Part shown: positions 33,493-42,353 of the stretch, piece after piece
Numbering within the stretch: position 1 is the stretch's first letter
How the letters are laid out: each line of letters starts with the position of its first letter
Assembly (NCBI GenBank): GCA_902765855.1
Contig: CACXBF010000020.1
Location: 1-60,338, forward strand
Reading direction: 5' to 3'
From: an uncultured Ruminococcus sp.
GTDB taxonomy: Bacteria; Bacillota; Clostridia; Oscillospirales; Acutalibacteraceae
DNA: 60,338 nt
The notes under the pieces: model-generated
Databases searched by the model: none
What the model was told of the DNA's origin: nothing
The model's input: only the letters and a program-made list of their open reading frames with translations
Made by a program: the position numbers and the translations under genes

Positions 33493-34404
33493 ATGTGGGA
33501 ATGGGTTCAGTCGGCATTCAACGGCTTTATTGCTCTTATGAATACCTTTAGACTTACTGATGTACTTGACATTGCCGCAGTTTCATTTATAATTTACAGC
33601 GTGATAAAACTGGTTCGTGAAACGAGAGCGGAACAGCTTGTTAAGGGTATAATTATTCTGATTATTGCGTTTGCGCTTTCATTCCAATTTAATCTTAAAA
33701 TGTTAAGCTCACTTTTCAGCAGCTTTTTCCAATTTTCAGTTCTTGCGGTTCTTATTTTATTTCAGCCCGAATTAAGAAGAGCTTTAGAGCAGATGGGAAG
33801 AAGTAAGCTTGGAAAGTATTGGACAAGTCTTGCATCAACTCCTGCGGAAGAAGAAGCAGTACAGCATACAAGAGCTTGCATAGATAGTGTTGTAGATGTA
33901 TGCGATATGTTTCATAAGACAAAGACAGGTGCTTTGATTGTTTTTGAGCGGCAGACCAAATTGGGCGAAATTGTAAATACAGGTACAGTTCTTAATGCGA
34001 TACCGTCTACGCCGATTATAGGAAATATTTTCTTTAATAAAGCTCCGCTTCACGATGGTGCTATGGTTGTAAGGGACGGCATGGTTTATGCTGCAGGCTG
34101 TATTCTGCCGTTGACCCAAAATGACCAAGTTAGTATAGACCTTGGCACAAGACACAGAGCGGCTCTTGGTATAAGTGAATATTCTGATGCGGTTATTGTT
34201 ATAGTTTCAGAAGAAACTGGTACAATATCTATAGCCGTTAATGGTGTACTTACAAGAGATTATACTAAGGAAACCCTAAAAGGCGAATTGGAAGCTTTAT
34301 TACTTCCACAGCCTAAGAGCACAGAAGAAAAAATTCCGATTATTTCGGGTTTAAGAAGGGGACGAAAAAATGAAAAATCGGAAAAGAAGTCTGAGGACGA
34401 TTAA
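33493..34404 (+). CDS. cdaA: Diadenylate cyclase
   Basis: 303 residues. Three N-terminal membrane helices and a DAC domain with the catalytic P-L-H-D-G-A-M-V-V and the ATP-binding G-T-R-H-R-A-A-L-G. It makes the second messenger c-di-AMP from two ATP. The ATG at 33493 is preceded by GGAAGTG; the longer frame overlaps the previous gene and runs through a hairpin. It overlaps cdaR by 35 bases. The usual third partner, glmM, is not adjacent. Confidence 0.95.
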   Translation: MWEWVQSAFNGFIALMNTFRLTDVLDIAAVSFIIYSVIKLVRETRAEQLVKGIIILIIAFALSFQFNLKMLSSLFSSFFQFSVLAVLILFQPELRRALEQMGRSKLGKYWTSLASTPAEEEAVQHTRACIDSVVDVCDMFHKTKTGALIVFERQTKLGEIVNTGTVLNAIPSTPIIGNIFFNKAPLHDGAMVVRDGMVYAAGCILPLTQNDQVSIDLGTRHRAALGISEYSDAVIVIVSEETGTISIAVNGVLTRDYTKETLKGELEALLLPQPKSTEEKIPIISGLRRGRKNEKSEKKSEDD

Positions 34405-35692
34405 AAGAAATTTTAGTTTTCATAACTTCCTATATAATGATAAATACATATTGATTTTTTCAATCTGTATGGCTTTTGTTATCTGGATAATTGTTTCGTC
34501 AACCTCATCAGACCCTGATGTTAAGACTATAACAGATATTTCAATAAGTATCCCAAATCTTTCAGACGGGCTTGAGGTTATGAAGGCTGAAGATATAAAA
34601 GCTGAAATTAGAATAAAGGGAAATAAGCTCGTTATTGGTTCTGTTCAGAGCAGTGATATTCTTGTTTCGGCAGATGTTTCAGAGGTCAATAAGCCCGGTG
34701 AATATAAATTGAAGCTTAGTGCAAAAAAACAGGGCATACTTAGCGACTATGAATTTGATTCAACAGTTACTCCATCGACAATTACAGCTTATGTTGATAG
34801 GAAAGCAGAAAAAACTCTAAAGATAGAGGAGAAAGTTCAGGTTCAGGCGGGAAGTGAATATCTTAAACAGCAAAATCAGCTTTCGGTTGATTCGGTCAAA
34901 CTTTCTGGTGCTGAAACTGATATAAAAAGGATTGCAACAGTAAAAGCTGAGTATACTTCAAATGAAACTCTTACAGAAACTAAGACTTTTGATGTTCCGC
35001 TGAGATTTTATGATGAAGATGGGGCGGAGGTATCCAGCGATTATGTAACTGCTGAATTTAATAGTGTTCAGGTTACTGTTCCTGTTCTTAAAGTTAAGCG
35101 AGTTCCAATTAAGATTGAATTTACAAATATTCCCGACTCTTGGGAGATGCCTGATAATTGGGTTTCTGTTACAAGTCCTGAAAGCGGATATATTCAACTT
35201 GCGGCTTCTGACGAGGTTATTGATAGTATTACTGAGATAAAAACTGAACCGGTTGACCTTTCGCAGATTTCGGCAACAAGGAAAACAATGAGCGTTTCTA
35301 TTGAGATTCCGACATCGTGTACGAATGTTGATAGAATTGAAAAGGTTACACTTAAATTTAATACAGATAAATTTACCTCTAAAAACTTTACTGTAAGTAA
35401 TGTGGAGCTTAGATCTAATGTTTCGGGGGTTACGGGCAAGCTTTCGGGAGATAGCTTTAATGTGACGATAGTAGGACCTGAGAGCGAGGTTAATGCTATG
35501 AAGGCGAGCGATATTACACTTTACGCAACCTTGACGGAATCAGAATCTACAGCGGCGTTTATTACCAAACCTTTGCAAATCAGTATAGAAGGCTATAAAT
35601 CTTGTTGGTGGAATTATTCCGATGGTGAAAATCACGCAACCTTTACACTTACGAATAAATCAAATACAAGTTCGTCAGCTTCAAATCATTAA
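34370..35692 (+). CDS. cdaR: CdaA regulatory protein with YbbR repeats
   Basis: 440 residues. One N-terminal membrane helix (Y-I-L-I-F-S-I-C-M-A-F-V-I-W-I-I-V) and about four extracytoplasmic YbbR-type beta domains. CdaR binds CdaA at the membrane and modulates its activity. The start has AAGGGG and lies within cdaA. The C-terminal tail is Ser-rich. Confidence 0.93.
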   Translation: MKNRKRSLRTIKRNFSFHNFLYNDKYILIFSICMAFVIWIIVSSTSSDPDVKTITDISISIPNLSDGLEVMKAEDIKAEIRIKGNKLVIGSVQSSDILVSADVSEVNKPGEYKLKLSAKKQGILSDYEFDSTVTPSTITAYVDRKAEKTLKIEEKVQVQAGSEYLKQQNQLSVDSVKLSGAETDIKRIATVKAEYTSNETLTETKTFDVPLRFYDEDGAEVSSDYVTAEFNSVQVTVPVLKVKRVPIKIEFTNIPDSWEMPDNWVSVTSPESGYIQLAASDEVIDSITEIKTEPVDLSQISATRKTMSVSIEIPTSCTNVDRIEKVTLKFNTDKFTSKNFTVSNVELRSNVSGVTGKLSGDSFNVTIVGPESEVNAMKASDITLYATLTESESTAAFITKPLQISIEGYKSCWWNYSDGENHATFTLTNKSNTSSSASNH

Positions 35693-35705
35693 GGCTAATT
35701 TTAGA

Positions 35706-35746
35706 AGCCACAGCAGAATTATAAACTGCTGTGGCTTCTTTTTAAT
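35706..35746 (+). terminator. Terminator of the cda operon
   Basis: AAGCCACAGCAG / CTGCTGTGGCTT stem followed by CTTTTT. Confidence 0.9.
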
Positions 35747-35765
35747 GTTGCTAACACAAGAAAAT

Positions 35766-35955
35766 TAAGAGGTGGATAAGTCCACCTCTTTAGTAACAAA
35801 GGAATGTTAAGGGTCTTAGGAAAATTTGTTAGCTAATCAGTAGTTAATTGGGAATTTCCTCGACCGCGTCAACTATCTTCCCTAATTCACTACGAGCGAG
35901 GCAAAGCCGAGCGATTCTGCGTTTTGACTGCGGAGTCACTCCGCCTTGAGCGAAA
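35766..35955 (-). repeat. Dispersed intergenic repeat, inverted copy
   Basis: On the complement: GGCGGAGTG, CCGCAGTCAAAACG, TTTGCCTCGCTC, GCGGTCGAGG, CCTTAACATTCC and the hairpin AGGTGGACTTATCCACCT. The order of blocks equals that at 2363-2613, with about 70-80% identity in the blocks. The remainder of the spacer to 36093 holds only an AT-rich promoter region. Confidence 0.8.
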
Positions 35956-36093
35956 CTTTTAATTTTAAAAATATGGCTTGCTAGTATAAAGCATATGCTT
36001 TCATTTATCATTGACTTGTATGTTTAAGTAGTATATAATTTATTTGTAAAAGCTATTAAAATAGTGCAAATTTACAAATAAGGTGATGTGGGT

Positions 36094-36813
36094 ATGATAA
36101 AATTTAAAAATGTTACAAAGGTTTATAATAAGACTATAAAAGCGGTTAATAATGTTAGTTTTGAGGTTCGTGGCGGTGAAATAGTTGGTTTTACCGGTCC
36201 AAATGGTTCTGGTAAGACTACAACTATAAAAATGCTTACAGGAATTTTGCCGCCTGATAGCGGAAAAATAAAAATAAACGGTTTCGATATTAAGAAAAAT
36301 ATGATTCAGGCGAAAAGTTCTATTGGATATATCGCTGATAGTCCGGATATGTTTTTAAGATTAAAGGGAATTGAATTTCTTAATTTTATTGCAGATGTTT
36401 ATAAAGTTTCTGACGATGACAGAAAAAAGCGTGTAAGTGAGTTGGCGGAACGCTTTGAGCTTACTGACGCTTTATCTTCGCCTATGATGTCTTATTCTCA
36501 TGGTATGCGTCAGAAGCTTATGGTTATTGCGGCTTTGGTGCATAATCCTCCTGTTTGGATTCTTGATGAGCCTATGACAGGCTTAGACCCTAAGTCTTCA
36601 TATGAGCTTAAAGAAATGATGAGAGAACACGCTAAAAAGGGTAATGCGGTTTTCTTTTCAACTCATGTCCTTGAAGTTGCGGAAAAGCTTTGTGATAAGG
36701 TTATCATTATTAAAAAGGGTAATCTGTTATATGATGGTACTCTTGAAAATCTTGAAAGTCAGCATCTTAATCAAACTCTCGAAAATATTTTCTTAGAGAT
36801 GACGGAAAATTAA
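36094..36813 (+). CDS. ABC transporter ATP-binding protein
   Basis: 239 residues. Walker A G-P-N-G-S-G-K-T-T, signature S-Y-S-H-G-M-R-Q-K, Walker B V-W-I-L-D-E-P and the switch H in F-F-S-T-H-V-L-E. Energises the membrane protein encoded next. The class is that of ABC-2 exporters. I start at ATG 36094, where AAGGTG has correct spacing; the GTG at 36088 is too close. Confidence 0.93.
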   Translation: MIKFKNVTKVYNKTIKAVNNVSFEVRGGEIVGFTGPNGSGKTTTIKMLTGILPPDSGKIKINGFDIKKNMIQAKSSIGYIADSPDMFLRLKGIEFLNFIADVYKVSDDDRKKRVSELAERFELTDALSSPMMSYSHGMRQKLMVIAALVHNPPVWILDEPMTGLDPKSSYELKEMMREHAKKGNAVFFSTHVLEVAEKLCDKVIIIKKGNLLYDGTLENLESQHLNQTLENIFLEMTEN

Positions 36814-36836
36814 ATTATCGAAAGGAATGAATTTAT

Positions 36837-38498
36837 ATGCGACTATATCTTAAATTTGTACATATACTTATTAAATCGGTGGAATTCAGCGACGATGAGA
36901 AAAAGCGAAAGAAAATTTTTAATACAGCTATGGCACTTATAGTCTTATTGGGCATAATGCTTCCTGTATCATTTTTTGTGGGAATTGTTGTTTATGCAAT
37001 AACTGGCGGTCTTACACAGCTTGGAGGTCAAGAAGAGGGAATAGCACTATTTTTACATTTGATTTCGGCTTTTTCATTTGTATTTGGACTGAATGTAATT
37101 TATAATGTTTTTTATTTTTCTGCTGATGTGGAATCTATATTACCGTTGCCGTTAAAACCTTATCAGATAGTTTCTGCAAAATTTACAGCAGCATTGATAA
37201 GCGAAAACATGATGCAGTTTATGATAGTTCTTGCGGCTATGGCGGGATATATTTTTGCTATGGGATTGCCGATATGGTCGTGGCTTGTGGCTGTATTATG
37301 TATGCTGACGCTTCCAATAATACCTATGGTTTATTGCGGTATAATAGCTCTTGTTACTATGTACTTTACTCACTTTATTAAAAACAAGGACAGAGTAAAC
37401 AAGCTAACCGGTGTATTGACATTGTTTATAATTCTTGGAATTGTGCTTTTTTGCGGAAATATGAGCGATTTCAGCACAGATTCAATTACACAGGCTATTG
37501 CAAGTGATAATTCACTTTTGAATGTTATGAATATTATTTTGCCACATATAAGATTTATAGTTTCAGGTGTTTCGGGAGATATTCTTGGTATAGTTATCTA
37601 TCTTGCAATAAATATTGTTGCAGTTGTTGTATTTTTACTTCTTGCAGAACTTATGTATTTTAAAGGCGTTATAGGGATTAGCGGTGCAGGTTCTAAAAAG
37701 CAACGCTCTGTTGATTTCAGTAAAACTGTAAAGGGCTTGAAAACAAGGGCGGTTTCATTAAGTTACTTCAAAAAAGAAATTCTTATTCTTGTAAGAACCC
37801 CAGCATATTTTATGAATTGCGTTGTGATAAATCTTGTATGGCCGATTTTGCTTTATCTTGTTTATGCATTACAAGGTCCTGATAATTTCTTGGGGAAATT
37901 CTTTAAAGATTTAAGTAACGGAAATGCTACTGCCGGGCTTATATTTATTTTCTGTGCATCAGGAATTTCAGTGCTTATAACCTCTGCAAACAGCATAGCC
38001 TCAAGCTCAATTACAAGAGAGGGAAGTCACTTTGCGTTTATGAAATATATTCCCATAGATTTTATGACGCAGATAAATATTAAGGCGAGTGTAGCAATTT
38101 TAATCAGTGGTTTAGGAATGATTATATATGTTATAATTGCAGGAATACTATTTTCATTGAATGGTATGTTTGTACTTTTCACTTGTCTTATAAGCTTATT
38201 TTCAGTTATATTTGCATCATATTTCGGAGTTTATATGGATTCTATTAACCCTAAGCTTGTATGGGACGATGAAGTTAATGCCTTGAGAGGAAATTATAAT
38301 ATTTTCTATAATATGGCACTTTCAATATTACTTGTAGCGGTTTTATGTGTTATTGCGTATTTGCTTTTTAGCTTTGTCGGAGTAAGCGAAATTGTGTTAG
38401 AGATTGGTTTAATGATTGCTTTGGTTGTATTTTGTGGAATAAGCTATTTGCTTTGTAAAACAAGAGCAACTAAGAATATCTATGAAACTGCTGCGTAA
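36837..38498 (+). CDS. ABC exporter membrane protein
   Basis: 553 residues with about twelve hydrophobic segments in two halves, separated by a Lys/Arg-rich cytosolic loop near residues 280-310. It follows the ATPase gene by 24 bases with its own GAAAGGAATG site. The substrate is not evident; large two-half permeases of this kind occur in Firmicutes exporters of peptides or lipids. Confidence 0.85.
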   Translation: MRLYLKFVHILIKSVEFSDDEKKRKKIFNTAMALIVLLGIMLPVSFFVGIVVYAITGGLTQLGGQEEGIALFLHLISAFSFVFGLNVIYNVFYFSADVESILPLPLKPYQIVSAKFTAALISENMMQFMIVLAAMAGYIFAMGLPIWSWLVAVLCMLTLPIIPMVYCGIIALVTMYFTHFIKNKDRVNKLTGVLTLFIILGIVLFCGNMSDFSTDSITQAIASDNSLLNVMNIILPHIRFIVSGVSGDILGIVIYLAINIVAVVVFLLLAELMYFKGVIGISGAGSKKQRSVDFSKTVKGLKTRAVSLSYFKKEILILVRTPAYFMNCVVINLVWPILLYLVYALQGPDNFLGKFFKDLSNGNATAGLIFIFCASGISVLITSANSIASSSITREGSHFAFMKYIPIDFMTQINIKASVAILISGLGMIIYVIIAGILFSLNGMFVLFTCLISLFSVIFASYFGVYMDSINPKLVWDDEVNALRGNYNIFYNMALSILLVAVLCVIAYLLFSFVGVSEIVLEIGLMIALVVFCGISYLLCKTRATKNIYETAA

Positions 38499-38581
38499 TT
38501 GAATTTTTATTTAGCGTAAGTTCGATAAAAGTTAAAAAGCTTGCGTTAAGCTTTCTAAAATATAGTAATATGATTATTTGA

Positions 38582-38628
38582 AAAGTCTGTAAACCTTTTA
38601 AAATTTGGTTTTACAGACTTTTTTCTTT
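38582..38628 (+). terminator. Terminator of the ABC operon
   Basis: AAGTCTGTAAAACC-type stem (AAGTCTGTAAA / TTTACAGACTT) followed by TTTTTTCTTTTTT. Confidence 0.85.
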
Positions 38629-38785
38629 TTTATTAATAAATAAAAAGTCAACGCAAAAAATATATTGAAAGAATCTGACAATAATGATATAATATATTAT
38701 ATTTGTTTAATCTAACCTAATTTTGTGATTGAACTGTTAAGATTTTTCTTGACGGTATTTATGAGTACGAAAGGAATTTTTATCT

Positions 38786-40534
38786 ATGTTAAGAGAGAAC
38801 TGTTACAGAACTTTATACTGCGGTGACCTGAGAGAGAGTCATATAGGGCAAACTGTCCGTGTTGCCGGCTGGCTTGAAAATATTCGTGACCACGGCGGCG
38901 TTATGTTCCTTGATATCCGTGACCAATATGGTGTTGTTCAGGTTGTTATTCACGATGAGAGTATGCTCAAGGGACTTAATAAGGAATGCTCGCTTACAGT
39001 AAGCGGTTCAGTTGTTAAGCGTGATGAGGAAACCTATAATCCAAAAATTGCAACGGGTACTGTTGAAATAGTCGCAGACACATTGACTGTTCTTGGAAAA
39101 GCTCCTGTTGCACTTCCTTTTGAAATTGCTACATCTAAGGAAACAAAGGAAGAAGTTCGTTTGAAGTATCGTTTCCTTGACCTTAGAAATAAGAAGGTTC
39201 ACGATAATATCGTACTTCGTTCACAGGTTATTTCATTCCTTAGAAATAAGATGACAGAGCTTGGCTTCCTTGAGCTGCAGACACCTATTCTTTCTGCATC
39301 TTCACCAGAGGGTGCAAGAGATTATCTCATTCCAAGCCGTAAGCACAAGGGAATGTTCTATGCACTTCCACAAGCTCCTCAGATTTTCAAGCAGCTTTTG
39401 ATGGTTTCTGGCTTTGATAAGTATTTCCAGGTTGCACCTTGCTTCAGAGATGAGGACGCAAGAGCAGATCGTTCACCAGGTGAATTCTACCAGCTCGATT
39501 TTGAAATGGCTTTTGCAGAACAGGACGATGTTTTTGCAGTAGCAGAAGAAGTTCTTTATGAAACATTCTCTAAGTTTTCAGATAAAGAGGTTTCTAAGCC
39601 ACCTTTCCGCAGAATTCCATATGCAGAGGCTATGGTAACTTACGGTACAGATAAGCCTGACCTCAGAAACCCACTTCTCATTAAAGATATAAGCGATATG
39701 TTTGTTGAAACAGATTTTGCACCATTCAGAGGCAAGACTGTTCGCAGTATAAATGTTCCTAACGCGGCTTCACAGTCAAAGAGCTGGTTCAAGAAAATGG
39801 AAGAGTTTGCACTTTCTATTGGTATGAAGGGACTTGGCTATGTTAAGGTTCGTGAAGATTTTACATTTGATGGTCCTATTGATAAGTTCCTCAAAGAAGG
39901 CGACAGAGAAAAGCTTATCGAAATCAATGGCTCTAAGGCTGGAGATGTAATCTACTTTATTGCTGACAGCAAAGAGCTTGCACCAAAGCTTGCAGGACAA
40001 ATCAGAACAGAGGTTGCAGAGCGTCTTTCACTTATCGACAAGAGCCGTTTTGACCTTTGCTTCATAACAGACTTCCCAATGTATGAGCATGACGAGGATA
40101 CTGGAGCAGTTATCTTTACACATAACCCATTCTCAATGCCACAGGGCGGTATGGAAGCACTTCTTACAAAAGACCCTTGCGATGTTCTTGCATATCAGTA
40201 TGATATAGTTTGCAACGGTATAGAGCTTTCATCTGGTGCTGTAAGAAACCACGACCTCGATATTATGGTTAAGGCATTTGAAATTGCAGGATATACAGAA
40301 GAAGATTTACAACAGAAATTCTCCTCACTTTATAGAGCATTCAAGTATGGCGCACCACCACACGCTGGTATGGCACCTGGAATCGACAGAATGCTTATGC
40401 TTCTTACTGATGAAGAAAATATCAGAGAGGTTATTGCATTCCCAATGAACAGCAATGCACAAGATGTACTTCTCGGAGCACCAAACGAAGTTACAGAACA
40501 GCAACTCAGAGAAATTCATATTAAAATTAGATAA
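38786..40534 (+). CDS. aspS: Aspartyl-tRNA synthetase, probably non-discriminating
   Basis: 582 residues. Bacterial-type AspRS: OB-fold anticodon domain, class II core with F-R-D-E-D-A-R-A-D-R (motif 2) and G-I-D-R-M-L-M-L-L (motif 3), and a GAD insertion in between. The anticodon-domain segment R-D-H-G-G carries His where discriminating enzymes have Leu, which suggests charging of both tRNA-Asp and tRNA-Asn. The three gatCAB genes follow directly, which supports the same idea. ATG with GAAAGGA. Confidence 0.93.
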   Translation: MLRENCYRTLYCGDLRESHIGQTVRVAGWLENIRDHGGVMFLDIRDQYGVVQVVIHDESMLKGLNKECSLTVSGSVVKRDEETYNPKIATGTVEIVADTLTVLGKAPVALPFEIATSKETKEEVRLKYRFLDLRNKKVHDNIVLRSQVISFLRNKMTELGFLELQTPILSASSPEGARDYLIPSRKHKGMFYALPQAPQIFKQLLMVSGFDKYFQVAPCFRDEDARADRSPGEFYQLDFEMAFAEQDDVFAVAEEVLYETFSKFSDKEVSKPPFRRIPYAEAMVTYGTDKPDLRNPLLIKDISDMFVETDFAPFRGKTVRSINVPNAASQSKSWFKKMEEFALSIGMKGLGYVKVREDFTFDGPIDKFLKEGDREKLIEINGSKAGDVIYFIADSKELAPKLAGQIRTEVAERLSLIDKSRFDLCFITDFPMYEHDEDTGAVIFTHNPFSMPQGGMEALLTKDPCDVLAYQYDIVCNGIELSSGAVRNHDLDIMVKAFEIAGYTEEDLQQKFSSLYRAFKYGAPPHAGMAPGIDRMLMLLTDEENIREVIAFPMNSNAQDVLLGAPNEVTEQQLREIHIKIR

Positions 40535-40572
40535 TATTTGATATTTTCAGTTTAGAAGAAGGGAGAATGAAA

Positions 40573-40851
40573 ATGGTTGACCGCGAGGAAATTTTGAAGA
40601 TTGCTACACTGAGTAAGCTTTTTGTTTCTGAGGAAGAATTACCAAAACTTACAACCGATATGGAGCAGATGATAGCATTTGCAGATACTATCAATAATGC
40701 AGAGGACGCAAGTACGGATTTTGATAATATCAACAATCTTTGCAATGTTCTCAGAGAAGATGAGGTTGTTCCATCTCTCGATAGAGATAAAATTCTCGGA
40801 AACGCTAAGGATATTGATGACGGTCATTTCCTTGTTAAAAAGCGTGCATAA
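40573..40851 (+). CDS. gatC: Asp/Glu-tRNA amidotransferase subunit C
   Basis: 92 residues. I-A-T-L-S-K-L-F-V, L-T-T-D-M-E-Q-M-I-A-F and L-R-E-D-E-V-V-P-S match GatC, the small subunit that holds GatA and GatB together. The ATG at 40573 has GGGAG at 7 bases; the ATG at 40567 is too close. It is 38 bases after aspS. Confidence 0.92.
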   Translation: MVDREEILKIATLSKLFVSEEELPKLTTDMEQMIAFADTINNAEDASTDFDNINNLCNVLREDEVVPSLDRDKILGNAKDIDDGHFLVKKRA

Positions 40852-40871
40852 ATTTTTAGGTGGTGAAGTAA

Positions 40872-42338
40872 TTGAGTTCAAGAGGAAACATAAAAAAATT
40901 AGCTGATATGTTAGAAAGCAAGAAGATTTCTTGCACAGAGCTTACACAATCATATATTGACGAAATAGAAAAGAGCAACGGCGAGCTTAACGCCTATGTT
41001 AAGAAAACTCCTGAGATTGCTTTGGACACTGCGAAAAAGGTTGACGAGAAAATCTCTAAAGGCGAAAAGCTTTCCTCACTTGAGGGTATTCCTATGACTC
41101 TCAAGGATAATATTTCAACAGATGGAATCGAAACAACCTGTTGTTCAAAAATCCTCAAGGGCTATGTTCCGATTTACGATGCAACAGTCTGGGATATTCT
41201 TAAAAAGCAAAACGCGGTTCTTCTTGGCAAGACCAATATGGACGAATTTGCAATGGGTTCATCTTGCGAAACATCTTGCTTTGGTGGAGCTAAGAACCCT
41301 CACAACATAAATCATGTTGCGGGAGGAAGTTCAGGCGGTGCAGCTTCTGCTGTCGGCGGAAATATCGCTGTATATGGCTTGGGTTCTGATACAGGCGGTT
41401 CTATTCGTCAGCCTGCAAGCTTTTGTGGCGTTGTAGGTTTAAAGCCGACCTATGGTGCGGTTTCAAGATATGGTTTGATTGCTTACGCTTCAAGTCTTGA
41501 CCAGATTGGACCTATAACAACTTCTGTTGAGGACGCAGCTATTGTTTTTGATGCAATTTCTGCATATGACAAGATGGACTCAACTTCTCGTGGCAGACAG
41601 GGTGCAGCTACTGTTGATACTCTTAACAATTCTATCAAGGGTATGAAAATTGGTATCGCAAAGGAGTATATTGAAGGTGTTCGTGACGATGTTCGTGAAG
41701 CTGTTATGAATGCAGCAAAGGTTTATGAGTCACTTGGTGCGGAGATTGTTTACTTTGATTTACCGGTTTTGAAGTATGCACTTCCTGTTTACTATATTCT
41801 TGCTTGTGCAGAGGCATCTTCTAACCTCGGCAGATATGACGGTATTCGTTATGGCTTTAAGGCAGAGCATTATGACGATGTAAACGATATGGTTAAGAAA
41901 ACAAGAAGTGAAGGTTTCGGCGATGAAGTTAAACGCAGAATCCTCCTCGGCACATATGTTTTGAGTTCAGGCTATTATGACGCTTACTATAAAAAGGCTC
42001 AGAACCTCAGAGGTACTATTGTAAATGCTTTCAAAGAGGCATTTACAAAGTGCAATGTAATTCTTGCACCAACTGTTCCTATGACAGCTTTTGAGAATGG
42101 TAATGCTATAAGCGACCCGGTCGAAACATATCTTACTGATATTTGCACAGTTCCTGTAAATATTTGCGGACTTCCTGCTGTTTCTGTTCCATGCGGATTT
42201 AATGCAAAGGGTATGCCTATCGGTATGCAGCTTATCGGTGACAGCTTCTCCGAGGCTACTATACTTAATGTGGCACATCAGTATGAAACAGCTGTTCCAG
42301 AGGCATTTAGGGCTTCTGATTTTGGCGTAAAGCTATAA
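40872..42338 (+). CDS. gatA: Asp/Glu-tRNA amidotransferase subunit A
   Basis: 488 residues. The amidase signature is complete: T-L-K-D-N-I (catalytic Lys), G-G-S-S-G-G-A-A-S-A-V, and G-S-D-T-G-G-S-I-R-Q-P-A. It releases ammonia from glutamine for the kinase/transferase GatB. The TTG start follows AGGTGGTG and gives S-S-R-G-N-I-K-K-L. Confidence 0.95.
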   Translation: MSSRGNIKKLADMLESKKISCTELTQSYIDEIEKSNGELNAYVKKTPEIALDTAKKVDEKISKGEKLSSLEGIPMTLKDNISTDGIETTCCSKILKGYVPIYDATVWDILKKQNAVLLGKTNMDEFAMGSSCETSCFGGAKNPHNINHVAGGSSGGAASAVGGNIAVYGLGSDTGGSIRQPASFCGVVGLKPTYGAVSRYGLIAYASSLDQIGPITTSVEDAAIVFDAISAYDKMDSTSRGRQGAATVDTLNNSIKGMKIGIAKEYIEGVRDDVREAVMNAAKVYESLGAEIVYFDLPVLKYALPVYYILACAEASSNLGRYDGIRYGFKAEHYDDVNDMVKKTRSEGFGDEVKRRILLGTYVLSSGYYDAYYKKAQNLRGTIVNAFKEAFTKCNVILAPTVPMTAFENGNAISDPVETYLTDICTVPVNICGLPAVSVPCGFNAKGMPIGMQLIGDSFSEATILNVAHQYETAVPEAFRASDFGVKL

Positions 42339-42353
42339 GGAGGTTTGCAAATA

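Noticed and set aside
38640-38785. T-box leader for aspS
   Set aside because: No specifier stem, no T-box sequence and no terminator/antiterminator pair seen.
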